A stretch of DNA of 64,000 nucleotides from Rossellomorea aquimaris (GTDB lineage: Bacteria > Bacillota > Bacilli > Bacillales > Bacillaceae_B): assembly GCF_020172085.1 (NCBI RefSeq), contig NZ_JAIVAT010000007.1, positions 558,001 to 622,000 of the forward strand, in the 5' to 3' direction. Positions 8,312 through 15,871 of this stretch are shown here, one piece after another (position 1 is the stretch's first letter; each line of letters begins with the position of its first letter). Under the pieces are notes generated by a model, which saw only the letters and a list, made by a program, of their open reading frames with translations, was not told the origin of the DNA and did not search any database. A program made the position numbers and the translations under genes.

Positions 8312-9304
8312 ATGAATTATACTACAATGCCTAAAATTGAACTGCACTGCCATCTGGATGGGAGTGTCAGACCCGAGACGATCATTGAACTAGCAAAGAA
8401 GGACGGTATCCACATTCCTTCGTTTGATAAAGAAGAGATCAAAGAAGAACTGATTGCCCCATTAGACTGTGAATCATTGGATGAATACTTGGAGAAATTC
8501 TCGATCCCGAATGCTGTAATGCAGTCAAAGGAAAATTTAAAAAGAATCACTTATGAGCTTTATGAAGATGCAGCAGGGGAACAGGTGAAATATATGGAGG
8601 TCCGGTTCGCCCCGTTGCTTCATACACAAAAAGGATTATCGGTAGAAGAAATCATTGGAAGTGTCATTGAAGGGATGAAAGAAGCGGAAGAGCAGTTTGA
8701 TATTAAAGGAAATATCATTTTGTGTTGTATGAGAACGATGTCACCGGAAAGTGCCTTTGAAGTAGTTGAAAAGGGGAAGGGCTTCCTTGGAAAAGGAGTC
8801 GTCGCCATTGATTTATGTGCATCCGAAGAAGCAGGATTCTGTGGTAAATTCATTGAACCCATTGCCCTTGCGAGAGAGTATGGCTACAGAGTCACCATCC
8901 ACGCCGGCGAAACGGGAATCGGAAAAAATGTGCTAGAGGCCGTTGAATGGCTGGGTGCAGAACGAATCGGGCACGGTGTCTATATTACGGACTGTCCGGA
9001 AGCGTATCAGGTCGTAAAGGAAAAAGGGATCGTGCTTGAGATCTGCCCAACGAGTAATGTTCAAACGAAAGCGGTCGAAGAGTTCCGCGATCACCCTTTG
9101 TATGATTTTCACAGAGACGGAATTAAAATCACCATCAATACAGACAACAGAACGGTGTCGGATACGACGATGACGAAGGAATGTGAATTGGTCTGGGGTG
9201 AGTTTGCGATGAGTGAGGAGGATTATCGGGAGATTTATTTAAATAGTGTGGAGGCTGCTTTTGCGAGTGATGAGGTAAAGGCAGGGCTGAGGAAGTATTT
9301 GTAG
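8312..9304 (+). CDS. add: adenosine deaminase
   Basis: A 330-residue cytosolic zinc enzyme that deaminates adenosine to inosine in purine salvage. The metal ligands are visible in IELHCHLDGS near the N-terminus, HAGETG with its catalytic Glu, the histidine of ERIGHGVYI, and NTDNRTVSD, which takes the place of the usual NTDDP. The length matches the family. GAGGAGGT lies 9 bases before the ATG. Expression is governed by the adenine riboswitch in the leader. A gene-end repeat and hairpin follow. Confidence 0.92.
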   Translation: MNYTTMPKIELHCHLDGSVRPETIIELAKKDGIHIPSFDKEEIKEELIAPLDCESLDEYLEKFSIPNAVMQSKENLKRITYELYEDAAGEQVKYMEVRFAPLLHTQKGLSVEEIIGSVIEGMKEAEEQFDIKGNIILCCMRTMSPESAFEVVEKGKGFLGKGVVAIDLCASEEAGFCGKFIEPIALAREYGYRVTIHAGETGIGKNVLEAVEWLGAERIGHGVYITDCPEAYQVVKEKGIVLEICPTSNVQTKAVEEFRDHPLYDFHRDGIKITINTDNRTVSDTTMTKECELVWGEFAMSEEDYREIYLNSVEAAFASDEVKAGLRKYL

Positions 9305-9306
9305 GG

Positions 9307-9334
9307 GAAGCATGGGGGACGGTTCTGCTGCTTC
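9307..9334. repeat. GAAGCA/GCTTC gene-end repeat, copy 4
   Basis: A copy of the repeat directly after the adenosine deaminase stop codon, with one extra G in the spacer. Confidence 0.7.
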
Positions 9335-9348
9335 ATTTTGACGTAAAA

Positions 9349-9377
9349 GAAAGCGCGAGAAGAGCCCCCGCGCTTTC
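9349..9377. terminator. stem-loop between convergent genes
   Basis: GAAAGCGCG (9349-9357) pairs with CGCGCTTTC (9369-9377). It is placed to end the csbD-like transcript and possibly add as well. Confidence 0.6.
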
Positions 9378-9383
9378 TGGCTG

Positions 9384-9566
9384 TTACCAACTCTTTTTTA
9401 AGGATTCCTTCACATCTCCAGCCTTTTCTTGAATCTTCCCTTTATCCTTGTCGCGTTCTCCTTCTGCAATCATAGAATCGTCGTTTGTCAGTTTGCCTAG
9501 CCCTTTCTTCAAATCTCCCTTTGTCTGCTTTTGTTTTCCTTTTATTTGATCATGATTTTCCCGCAT
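9384..9566 (-). CDS. CsbD-family general stress protein
   Basis: A 60-residue, highly charged CsbD-like protein (MRENHDQIKGKQKQTKGDLKKGLGKL...). Members are small hydrophilic proteins strongly induced by SigmaB in Bacillus, and their biochemical role is not established. The repeated GxxKQxxGxxKxxxGKLTND pattern is typical. A SigmaB-like promoter (GTTTAA, 14-bp spacer, GGATAT) lies 44-69 bases upstream, which supports general stress control. Confidence 0.85.
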   Translation of the reverse strand: MRENHDQIKGKQKQTKGDLKKGLGKLTNDDSMIAEGERDKDKGKIQEKAGDVKESLKKSW

Positions 9567-9609
9567 GTTTTCACTACCTCATTTCTATGGTTTGATTTCT
9601 TATTATTCA

Positions 9610-9635
9610 ATATCCACTTGGAATGAGAATTAAAC
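9610..9635 (-). promoter_or_regulatory. SigmaB-type promoter
   Basis: On the minus strand GTTTAA (9635-9630) and GGATAT (9615-9610) are separated by 14 bp, close to the SigmaB consensus GTTTAA-N12-15-GGGTAT. It lies upstream of the CsbD gene. Confidence 0.6.
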
Positions 9636-9732
9636 AAAAGACAGTCGGGAAATGATGGAAGTTTTGGAAGATCAGGGATGGTTTCGATTTCATAAAACAA
9701 AGCGGGGGGAGTAGTTCTACCTCGCTTATCAT

Positions 9733-9757
9733 AAGCATGGGGACGGTTCTGCTGCTT
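9733..9757. repeat. GAAGCA/GCTTC gene-end repeat, copy 5
   Basis: AAGCATGGGGACGGTTC then TGCTGCTT. This copy lies shortly upstream of the DUF402 gene rather than after a gene. Confidence 0.65.
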
Positions 9758-9784
9758 CCCAAAACTCAGTAAAGGTTGTCGAAA

Positions 9785-10297
9785 ATGAAAGATATTCTTG
9801 AAAGAAAGATTAAGTATAATTTAGACGTTGTGGATTACAGATGTAAGGTATTAGAATCACAGGATCGAAGTGCGAAGCTTTTTCATATCATCGAAACTCC
9901 TTTTACCATGGTTAGTGAAAAGGATGAAATAACGATTCCTAAAGGAAGTTATACCTTAGCTTATTATTGGGAAGCTCGACCATACAATGTGTATTTTTGG
10001 AGAAGCCGCAGTGGGGAATTCCTGGGTGCGTACTTTAACCTCGTGAAAAATACAAAAATTACGTCTGAGATGGTTTCGTTTGAAGATTTAATTTTGGACG
10101 TATTGGTGTATCCGGATGGCAGGTATGCCATTTTAGATGAAGATGAGCTGCCCACTTCCATTGAGCTTTTTGAAAATGGGACAGTGAAAGAATCCTTACA
10201 TGCATTGATCACTGAAATGGATGACATCATGGAAGAAGTGAAACAAGAAGCGGCTGGTCAATATAGTCATGAAGCACTTTCCCCTTATTTGGCATAG
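9785..10297 (+). CDS. DUF402-family protein
   Basis: A 170-residue protein of the DUF402 family, whose better-known members are nucleoside di/triphosphate phosphatases of the Ntdp type. The central part (ITIPKGSYTLAYYWEARPYNVYFWRSRSGEFLGAYFNL, then FEDLILDVLVYPDGRYAILDEDEL) shows the family's beta-barrel pattern and the conserved acidic DxxLDV...D residues that bind metal. The ATG at 9785 is preceded by AAAGG; a TTG 9 bases earlier is less likely. The substrate is not known. A terminator follows immediately. Confidence 0.75.
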   Translation: MKDILERKIKYNLDVVDYRCKVLESQDRSAKLFHIIETPFTMVSEKDEITIPKGSYTLAYYWEARPYNVYFWRSRSGEFLGAYFNLVKNTKITSEMVSFEDLILDVLVYPDGRYAILDEDELPTSIELFENGTVKESLHALITEMDDIMEEVKQEAAGQYSHEALSPYLA

Positions 10298-10304
10298 ATG
10301 GAAC

Positions 10305-10340
10305 AGAAAAAACCAGAACCATGTGGATCTGGTTTTTTCT
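10305..10340. terminator. bidirectional intrinsic terminator
   Basis: AGAAAAAACCAGA pairs with TCTGGTTTTTTCT, giving T-runs in both directions. It serves the DUF402 gene and the convergent 47-residue gene. Confidence 0.75.
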
Positions 10341-10484
10341 CTATATATGATCGGTACTCATCCTCGGCGCCTCTGGTTCAAGCTCAGCTGCTGCTCGCGC
10401 ATTTTCATTATGTCGATCGTTTTGATTTTCGTTCTCTAATGTACGGTGCTTCTCTATGTCTTTGGCCTTTTTCTTATTGTCCAT
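10341..10484 (-). CDS. 47-residue hydrophilic protein
   Basis: A short gene, easy to miss, encoding MDNKKKAKDIEKHRTLENEN and then QNDRHNENARAAAELEPEAP up to the stop. It is very hydrophilic and has no membrane or signal segment. The ribosome binding site AGGAGGTGATT, 5 bases before the ATG, is close to the ideal anti-16S complement, which argues strongly that it is translated. The stop codon abuts a strong terminator. Its function is unknown; small charged proteins of this type are often stress- or spore-associated, but nothing here shows that. Confidence 0.7.
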   Translation of the reverse strand: MDNKKKAKDIEKHRTLENENQNDRHNENARAAAELEPEAPRMSTDHI

Positions 10485-10542
10485 GGAATCACCTCCTATG
10501 AATAATATGCTCCATTTTCATTTGGAACATGAACTGGGACGC

Positions 10543-10584
10543 GGGGACAGGTACCTTGTCCCATGAGCCACCGTACCTGTCCCC
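10543..10584. repeat. GGGGACAGGTACC inverted repeat
   Basis: GGGGACAGGTAC (10543-10554) and GTACCTGTCCCC (10573-10584) form a 12-bp stem. This is one member of a family found after many genes in the window. Confidence 0.7.
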
Positions 10585-10625
10585 ATGGTTCTTTTGCCCT
10601 TTTTTAAAAATTTTCTAAATATTCC

Positions 10626-10661
10626 TTGACGGGAATATTCCTTTAGGAGTATATTGTAAAT
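10626..10661 (+). promoter_or_regulatory. arsR promoter with internal palindrome
   Basis: TTGACG (10626-10631), an 18-bp spacer, and TATATT (10650-10655), which places transcription initiation at or within a base or two of the ATG at 10662. The spacer contains the palindrome GGAATATTCC (10632-10641), a likely operator for the encoded ArsR protein. Confidence 0.55.
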
Positions 10662-10988
10662 ATGAAAACTATATTAACTGCTCTCGCCGAGCCAAATCGC
10701 CTGCAAATAGTCGAACTTCTGCGTGATGGCCCTCTTACAGTGGGGGAAATCACCGACAAACTACGAATGAACCAGCCGCAAGTTTCGAAGCATCTCAGAG
10801 TATTGAATCAGTCAGGGCTAGTCGAAGTCCAACCAATCGCCAATCGACGATACTACAAGCTAAGACCCGAGCCGTTTAAAGAGTTGGATACGTGGGTGGA
10901 ATCGTATAGACACCTTTGGAATGAACGATTTGACCGTTTGGAGGACTACCTGCACAAAGTACAGCGAAAGGAAGTGGAGGAAGAATAA
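10662..10988 (+). CDS. ArsR-family transcriptional repressor
   Basis: A 108-residue winged-helix regulator (LAEPNRLQIVELLRDGPLTVGEITDKLRMNQPQVSKHLRVLNQSGLVE). The cysteine metal-binding motif of arsenic sensors is absent. The sequence type matches ArsR proteins encoded next to SRPBCC/AHSA1 genes, and such a gene follows at 11165. The nearest SD-like AGGAG is 12 bases upstream and overlaps the promoter, so the mRNA may be leaderless. The palindrome in the promoter suggests autorepression. Confidence 0.88.
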   Translation: MKTILTALAEPNRLQIVELLRDGPLTVGEITDKLRMNQPQVSKHLRVLNQSGLVEVQPIANRRYYKLRPEPFKELDTWVESYRHLWNERFDRLEDYLHKVQRKEVEEE

Positions 10989-11164
10989 CCGGAAGTTGTT
11001 CATGAAGCAGCCGTGTGTATGAAAATGAAACATAGTTAGAAAGAAAGAAGGAGTTACGGATTCTCTGAAGAATACTACAATCGGTTGCTTTTTTTTACAG
11101 GGCTATTGAAGGTAAAGCCATCACGTTTTCACATATGTACATTTCAATCTGAGGAGGAAACGAC

Positions 11165-11680
11165 ATGTCCGTCAACAATCAAGTATCGAGAGTAGAGGAT
11201 AGCCGGGTACTAGTGCTGGAGAGGGTTTTCGACGCACCGCGTGACCTGGTGTTCTCGATGTTCAAAGAACCGGAGCATCTCAAGAACTGGTGGGGACCAA
11301 GAGGCTGGGAGCTGCCGGTATGCCGTGTGGATTTCCGTCCTGGCGGTGTCTGGCACTACTGCATGAAGTGCGTGGATCAAAGCCAGGGTCAATTCTACGG
11401 GATGGAATCTTGGGGAAAAGGTGTTTATCAAGAAATCATCGAACCGGAAAAGATCGTCTACATCGATGCTTTCTCGGATGCAGAAGGCCATACGAATGAA
11501 GACATGCCATCAACAGAAGTGATGCTTGAATTCATTGATATGGGCAGCAAGACGAAGCTGGTCAGCCGTTCTGTGTACTCATCGGCAGACGCTCTTAAGA
11601 CCGTTATGGACATGGGAATGATACAGGGAATCACTGAAACGTGGGATCGTTTGGAAGAAGCTCTTCAAATCGTGAAATAA
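11165..11680 (+). CDS. SRPBCC/AHSA1-domain protein
   Basis: A 171-residue protein of the START-like SRPBCC fold, AHSA1 branch (LERVFDAPRDLVFSMFKEPEHLKNWWGPRGWELPVCRVDFRPGGVWHYCM...). The fold has a deep cavity for hydrophobic ligands; the biochemical role of bacterial members next to ArsR genes is unknown. GAGGAGG lies 8 bases before the ATG. It probably belongs with the arsR gene upstream, although 176 bases and a T-rich stretch at about 11090 separate them, and with the VOC gene 34 bases downstream. Confidence 0.85.
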   Translation: MSVNNQVSRVEDSRVLVLERVFDAPRDLVFSMFKEPEHLKNWWGPRGWELPVCRVDFRPGGVWHYCMKCVDQSQGQFYGMESWGKGVYQEIIEPEKIVYIDAFSDAEGHTNEDMPSTEVMLEFIDMGSKTKLVSRSVYSSADALKTVMDMGMIQGITETWDRLEEALQIVK

Positions 11681-11714
11681 ATAAGTGAACTTATTTTAAA
11701 GGGGTCGAAAATCT

Positions 11715-12092
11715 ATGATTAATAAAGTCGGTCAAATTATGTTATACGTCAATAACCAGGATGAGGCAGTAACCTTTTGGACTGAAAAAGTAGGATTTGT
11801 TGTAAAGGCAGAGGAAGATAACGGTCAAGGAATGAGATGGATTGAAGTGGCCCCGAAGGACGCCGAAACAAGCATCATTTTGCACAACAAGGAATTCGTG
11901 GCAAAGATGTCAGCTGGGGTCAATCTTGGTACGCCTTCCTTAATGTTTTTCACCGATCGATTCGATGATCTCTATACCGATCTTTCCAATAAGAAAATCA
12001 AAGTAGGGGAAATTGTCAATATGCCTGCTGGCAGAGTATTTAACTTTGCTGATGATGAAGAAAATTATTTTGCGGTGATGGAGAAGAAATAA
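11715..12092 (+). CDS. VOC/glyoxalase-family protein
   Basis: A 125-residue protein of the vicinal-oxygen-chelate fold (GQIMLYVNNQDEAVTFWTEKVGFVV...SLMFFTDRFDDLYTDL...GRVFNFADDEENYFAVMEK). Members include glyoxalase I, bleomycin-binding proteins and dioxygenases; the exact role is not deducible. GGGGTCG lies upstream of the ATG. It closes the arsR-SRPBCC-VOC group. Confidence 0.82.
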   Translation: MINKVGQIMLYVNNQDEAVTFWTEKVGFVVKAEEDNGQGMRWIEVAPKDAETSIILHNKEFVAKMSAGVNLGTPSLMFFTDRFDDLYTDLSNKKIKVGEIVNMPAGRVFNFADDEENYFAVMEKK

Positions 12093-12103
12093 ATAAAGGC
12101 CAA

Positions 12104-12163
12104 GGGGACAGGTACCTTGGCACAGTTTTAACAAAGAGCCGCGGGTCCCCGTGGCTCTTTGTT
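12104..12163. terminator. gene-end repeat half plus terminator
   Basis: One GGGGACAGGTACC half-repeat (about 12104-12118) is followed by the stem AACAAAGAGCC (12130-12140)/GGCTCTTTGTT (12153-12163). It lies between convergent genes and overlaps the stop of the minus-strand gene. Confidence 0.65.
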
Positions 12164-12404
12164 ATGGACGCTCCAACACAGCTGCTAGCATCTTGTGCAC
12201 AACCTCATGATCCCGCACATCGTGCAACTTATATTCCTCACCGGGCAACGAATACCATTCTTCTGCGCCTACATAGGTGATTGCGAGCGAAAGCACACCA
12301 TCCTCATCACAGGTCGTCACCAGTTCAAGCTCCCCGCTGATCACACCGACCTCAGACGTCATGACCCCGTGAGTTGCCGTAAAAACAGTTGATTTCTTTT
12401 CCAT
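12162..12404 (-). CDS. small protein of unknown function
   Basis: An 80-residue soluble protein (MEKKSTVFTATHGVMTSEVG...). It alternates beta-strand-like and acidic segments, has no membrane helix and ends in a helical stretch (HEVVHKMLAAVLERP). The start at 12404 is set by GGAGGT about 7 bases upstream; the longer frame to 12461 runs through a terminator hairpin. No family was recognised. Confidence 0.6.
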   Translation of the reverse strand: MEKKSTVFTATHGVMTSEVGVISGELELVTTCDEDGVLSLAITYVGAEEWYSLPGEEYKLHDVRDHEVVHKMLAAVLERP

Positions 12405-12431
12405 GCGTATACCTCCATTCTGGATATGAAC

Positions 12432-12462
12432 AATGCCCGTACGAGCCTGTCGTACGGGCATT
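12432..12462. terminator. stem-loop terminator
   Basis: AATGCCCGTACG (12432-12443) pairs with CGTACGGGCATT (12451-12462). It lies just downstream of the minus-strand nuclease gene and separates it from the next gene. Confidence 0.65.
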
Positions 12463-12475
12463 TCCGTTATTCACA

Positions 12476-13099
12476 TTAGTAGATGCAGCTGTTCAGCATG
12501 CCTTGAAGGGCCGTTTTTTCTGAAGACTGCAGGCTTAAGCCCCATTTGTATTTCGTGCTGATCCACCATTTTGAGTAACCGCAGGCTGCGCCAGAACGCG
12601 GTGGCTGCCATGTGGATGGATCCTGGTCGCCTTTGGAACGGTTGGAGCTGGCACTAACGGCGATCAGCTGCGGGCCGCTTAGGTCATTGGCGAAGTCTTC
12701 GCGCTTTTGCGTCGTCCAGCTGCTGGCACCGGAACGCCATGCTTCGGCAAGTGGAACGACGTGGTCGATATCAAGATCGGACGGATCGGTAAACGTCACC
12801 CCGTCATAATAACTGTACCATGAACCTGATGTGACAGGGCAGCTGCCGCTGTAACTGTCGGCGTCGCGCTGCAGGACTAGCTGGCGGGTGTCACAACCGT
12901 TACCCTGGCCGATCCAGTGAGGGAATTTGTCCCTGGAATAGCCGGTCATGGAACCTTCTGATTTTACAGTAAGAGCATTTAATTGAGACTGGGCTGTGGA
13001 CTTCGATGGTGTGCCAGGCGGGAATGCCAGCGCCGATGGCAGGGATAAAGCGAACGAGAGAAGTAGGGCAACAACAATCAACATCGATTTCTTTAGCAT
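12476..13099 (-). CDS. secreted HNH-type nuclease
   Basis: A 207-residue protein with a clear signal peptide (MLKKSMLIVVALLLSFALSLPSALAF). The mature part resembles the DUF1524/HNH family of secreted nucleases: DLDIDHVVPLAEAWRSGASSW holds the DH catalytic motif, and a downstream LSGPQLIAVSASSNRSKGDQDP supplies the Asn and Asp/His-type metal ligands. Four cysteines suggest disulfides, consistent with export. The start at 13099 has AGGAGG 9 bases upstream; the longer frame encodes a leader hairpin. It probably degrades extracellular DNA or RNA. Confidence 0.82.
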   Translation of the reverse strand: MLKKSMLIVVALLLSFALSLPSALAFPPGTPSKSTAQSQLNALTVKSEGSMTGYSRDKFPHWIGQGNGCDTRQLVLQRDADSYSGSCPVTSGSWYSYYDGVTFTDPSDLDIDHVVPLAEAWRSGASSWTTQKREDFANDLSGPQLIAVSASSNRSKGDQDPSTWQPPRSGAACGYSKWWISTKYKWGLSLQSSEKTALQGMLNSCIY

Positions 13100-13128
13100 G
13101 GGAAAGCCTCCTGTATGTATTTTTTTAT

Positions 13129-13165
13129 ATGAACCTTTCATTCCTTTAGAGAATGGAAGGTTCAT
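13129..13165 (-). promoter_or_regulatory. 15-bp stem-loop in the nuclease leader
   Basis: ATGAACCTTTCATTC (13129-13143) pairs with GAATGGAAGGTTCAT (13151-13165) with one G-T pair and a 7-base loop. It lies just upstream of the nuclease ribosome binding site. No T-run follows on that strand, so it is more likely an operator or mRNA stability element than a terminator. Confidence 0.45.
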
Positions 13166-13439
13166 AGTAAAACCATGTAGTCAGGCAATGAGAAATGATT
13201 TTTTTGAGGAATGGCATAAGGTGTGTTCGCTTCTACTTGAATGATAGGGGATGGAATAACCTTCTAACAAGTTAATATTTTGTAAACGATGGTATTTTTA
13301 GAAAGATGAATCTTTATGCCTGTACCTTCAGAATCATTTTGTGTGACGTTATCGCTAGATGAAGTTGTGAAAAAATAAGTAGATATGACAGATGTAATTT
13401 GAAATAATTGGATAAAAGGAGTATGACTGGGGGAGATCG
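13166..13439. other. AT-rich intergenic stretch
   Basis: About 270 bases with no supported gene or repeat. It must contain the divergent promoters of the nuclease and of the gene at 13440, but I cannot place them. Confidence 0.35.
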
Positions 13440-13832
13440 ATGAAAAGGACAAAACTAACTTTCATTTTTATCATTCTTTTTGGTTTTATCAGCTATTCCA
13501 TGTTATATAACGGTTTTTCTGGAGTGAAAAGCATGACTATACAAGAGTACGATGAAACATTTGAGGATGATGAAAAGATTACCGATCAAGAAATCATCGC
13601 AACTGTCACGGGCATTCTGAATCGGTCGAATAAAATCACCAATACACATTATAAACTGGCCGTGCAGCCAACCTACAAACTTCAACTGGAATATAAGGAG
13701 ACTAAGGAAGTTTTATATCTTCACGAAGGATTCGATACAAATGAAACGTTGATTTCCGGTGATAGTAGGGATCATTATTACAAGATCAATCAGAAACAAA
13801 CGGATAAAATTGTTCAGCTTTTATTGAAGTAG
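13440..13832 (+). CDS. membrane-anchored protein of unknown function
   Basis: A 130-residue protein with one N-terminal transmembrane helix (about residues 6-24) and a small extracytoplasmic domain. The pattern ITDQEIIATVTGILNRSNKITN...VQPTYKLQLEYKETKEVLYL...DHYYKINQKQTDKIVQLL resembles YhfM-like Bacillus surface proteins, in which a threshold-type helix is followed by beta strands. The function is unknown. The GNAT gene starts 16 bases after its stop, so the two are probably cotranscribed. Confidence 0.6.
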   Translation: MKRTKLTFIFIILFGFISYSMLYNGFSGVKSMTIQEYDETFEDDEKITDQEIIATVTGILNRSNKITNTHYKLAVQPTYKLQLEYKETKEVLYLHEGFDTNETLISGDSRDHYYKINQKQTDKIVQLLLK

Positions 13833-13848
13833 AAATGGAGGATGGATC

Positions 13849-14355
13849 ATGATACATATCCATAAAGCAAACCCTAGCCACATACAAGGCATAAAAAAAG
13901 TCTGCTCCGATGGTTATTGGGCAACGTACCGCAATATCTACACGAAAGAATATATTGAAAGAGTGATAGAAGATTTTTATAACGATAAACGAATACTGAA
14001 GGAAGTGACAACATCTGACCGATATTGGGGAGGATATTTTGTCGCGGTTGAAAACGATGAAGTCATCGGCGCTGGTGGAGGCGGGATGATTGGGGAGACC
14101 GAAGGAGAACTTTTTGTCCTATACCTGGATCCAACCAGGCGGAATGAAGGGATTGGGACACTCTTGTTAGAGGCCATCACTCAACAGCAGAAAGAAGAAT
14201 TTCATGCCAACAAGCAATGGGTGTCCGTGCAAAAAGGGAACGAGAAAGGGATTCCTTTTTACGAAGCGAGAGGGTTTGTATATGAGAAGGAGCAGCCTGT
14301 TTATGGGAATGAGGAGGGGGAGTATCGATCGTTGCGGTATTCGCGTGATGTGTAA
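13849..14355 (+). CDS. GNAT-family N-acetyltransferase
   Basis: A 168-residue GNAT enzyme. Motif A is LFVLYLDPTRRNEGIGTLLLEAIT and the C-terminal strand-helix is GIPFYEARGFVYEKE. AATGGAGG precedes the ATG. The substrate is unknown. It is probably in an operon with the membrane-anchored protein upstream. Confidence 0.82.
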   Translation: MIHIHKANPSHIQGIKKVCSDGYWATYRNIYTKEYIERVIEDFYNDKRILKEVTTSDRYWGGYFVAVENDEVIGAGGGGMIGETEGELFVLYLDPTRRNEGIGTLLLEAITQQQKEEFHANKQWVSVQKGNEKGIPFYEARGFVYEKEQPVYGNEEGEYRSLRYSRDV

Positions 14356-14403
14356 GGCTGTGGTCATCATACTTTCCTATTGGCTCATGTTCTGTGTGTA
14401 GGT

Positions 14404-14540
14404 TTAAAGAAAATTCGACACGAGGGATTAATTATTTAAAAAAGGGATTAATAAATCGGAAAGAGGATTAAAAAATTCTGAATTGGATTAATAATCTTCA
14501 ATCCGGATCAAATCTCGACGATATTGGATCAAATCGAAAA
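14404..14540 (+). repeat. GGATTAAT array, copy 1
   Basis: The head AAAGAAAATTCGACACGA (TTCGACA at 14414-14420) is followed by GGATTA/GGATCA units starting at 14425, 14445, 14465, 14485, 14505 and 14526, an almost exact 20-bp period. Sequence up to about 14665 also matches the region after copy 2. Confidence 0.75.
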
Positions 14541-14857
14541 TCCTTGTAGGGTATTGCACACTCAAACCATTACCACATCCCCTTCCAGGAGCCGACTCCA
14601 GCTAGAAATAGACAATCTACCATCTTTCCCCCTCAAAAAGCAGTTAAAAAAGGACAGGTAGATCCCAATTCGAACATATCATCGCTTTGTTTCCGGTCCC
14701 GAAGTCCATCTAACCTGAAAAAGAGCCACGGGACCTGTCCCCATGGCTCTCTTTGTTGCGGTCTTCGCGTTTCATTTGACGAAGCATGTAGAGGGTTCTG
14801 CTGCTTCATGTTCATCAAAAAGAGAAGCACAGGAACCGCCCCCCGTGCTTCCTGGCT
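14541..14857. other. repeat-rich intergenic region
   Basis: It contains about 100 bp shared with 19960-20040 (both read CAGCTA then AAATAGACAATCTA), a stem AGAGCCA (14722-14728)/TGGCTCT (14744-14750) with a GGACCTGTCCCC repeat half, and two GAAGCA/GCTTC repeats at 14781-14807 and 14824-14851 next to the end of the permease gene. No gene is supported. Confidence 0.5.
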
Positions 14858-15871
14858 TCACCCCTTAAACGTAAACAATTCCTCCGAACGCACCACTTTT
14901 TCGTTGGCTTTCTTTTCTCCACTCACTTCTTTTTGAAAAGGAAGATCACTATCAATCAACACCTTCTTTAACGTGGCGCTGATAGAATTGATGCTCAGGA
15001 TCAGGATGGAGAATAGAATCAACGGGACGACCACGAGCAAGGGAGTGGTGAACACTTGCTGGATGTTCATGCTGATGGTGGCAGCCCATTCATTCGTTTC
15101 TGAAAAATAAACCGGGTTGCTTGGTTCAAAAGGACCGATAGCAAATTCCGCCACTTTCATTCCACCAAGAGCCATTAAGATAATACCGAGTTGAATGAGC
15201 AGGGAAAGGGCCTGTGATACCTGTTCGGAAAATAACACGATGGAGTGACGCAGAAATTGTGGCAGGAGATGTTTCCGGATAAGGTGAAACCTGCCCGCGC
15301 CCATGGTCTTCGAGACATCAACAAATTCCTGCTTCATAAAGAGCTTCATTTCCTCTCCCAGATAGATCCCTAGAGAGGGAATCGTGATGGCCGCCATCCC
15401 AGCTAGCTGGATAAAAAAGTAGCGGCTGGATGGGAGGGCGTCTCCCTGGAAAGCCCCCTCTAACGGTGCTAAAAGCCCAAACACGACAATGGCAAGAGGG
15501 AGGTATTGAAACGCTTCTCCCAGTCCTTTCAATGTGCGGGTGAATGAACCGGGTAAAAACGTATAAAGAAGGGCGAATCCAAATCCAAAAATCATCCTGA
15601 GAGCTGCTATGAAAAGGGCAGCGAAAATCGTGAATTTTGCACCGGCAATCAGGAGGAGCAGGAAATTCCGGCCCAGACGGTCACTTCCGAGTAGCGGCAT
15701 TTCTTCAGGCGTAAAGGGCGGTGCAGCCGTCACCTTATTGTTGTCATCCATTAAATATTGGGTGATTTTATCATAGTCAGGGTTCAGGAATGGAATCAAA
15801 AAGCTTGCCACAAGGAGACCGAAGATGATCAACACAGGAAAAGCCAACCGTTTGACGAGTGTCCTAGACAT
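14858..15871 (-). CDS. Opp/Dpp-type ABC transporter permease
   Basis: A 337-residue integral membrane protein of the BPD-transport permease family, DppC/OppC-like. GSDRLGRNFLLLLIAGAKFT matches the LGTDxLGRD...GARxSL region before the core. The EAA-like loop is DVSKTMGAGRFHLIRKHLLPQFL. About six transmembrane segments. It overlaps the upstream permease gene by 8 bases. No solute-binding protein or ATPase gene lies nearby, so the pair must borrow these subunits or works in an incomplete locus. Confidence 0.8.
   Translation of the reverse strand: MSRTLVKRLAFPVLIIFGLLVASFLIPFLNPDYDKITQYLMDDNNKVTAAPPFTPEEMPLLGSDRLGRNFLLLLIAGAKFTIFAALFIAALRMIFGFGFALLYTFLPGSFTRTLKGLGEAFQYLPLAIVVFGLLAPLEGAFQGDALPSSRYFFIQLAGMAAITIPSLGIYLGEEMKLFMKQEFVDVSKTMGAGRFHLIRKHLLPQFLRHSIVLFSEQVSQALSLLIQLGIILMALGGMKVAEFAIGPFEPSNPVYFSETNEWAATISMNIQQVFTTPLLVVVPLILFSILILSINSISATLKKVLIDSDLPFQKEVSGEKKANEKVVRSEELFTFKG

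Noticed and set aside
10298..10501. 67-codon plus-strand frame after the DUF402 gene
   Set aside because: It starts at a terminator and is antisense to the better-supported 47-residue gene with an excellent SD.
14633..14830. 65-codon minus-strand frame in the repeat-rich gap
   Set aside because: Built from gene-end repeats (GAAGCA/GCTTC and GGACCTGTCCCC types); no SD and no protein-like composition.
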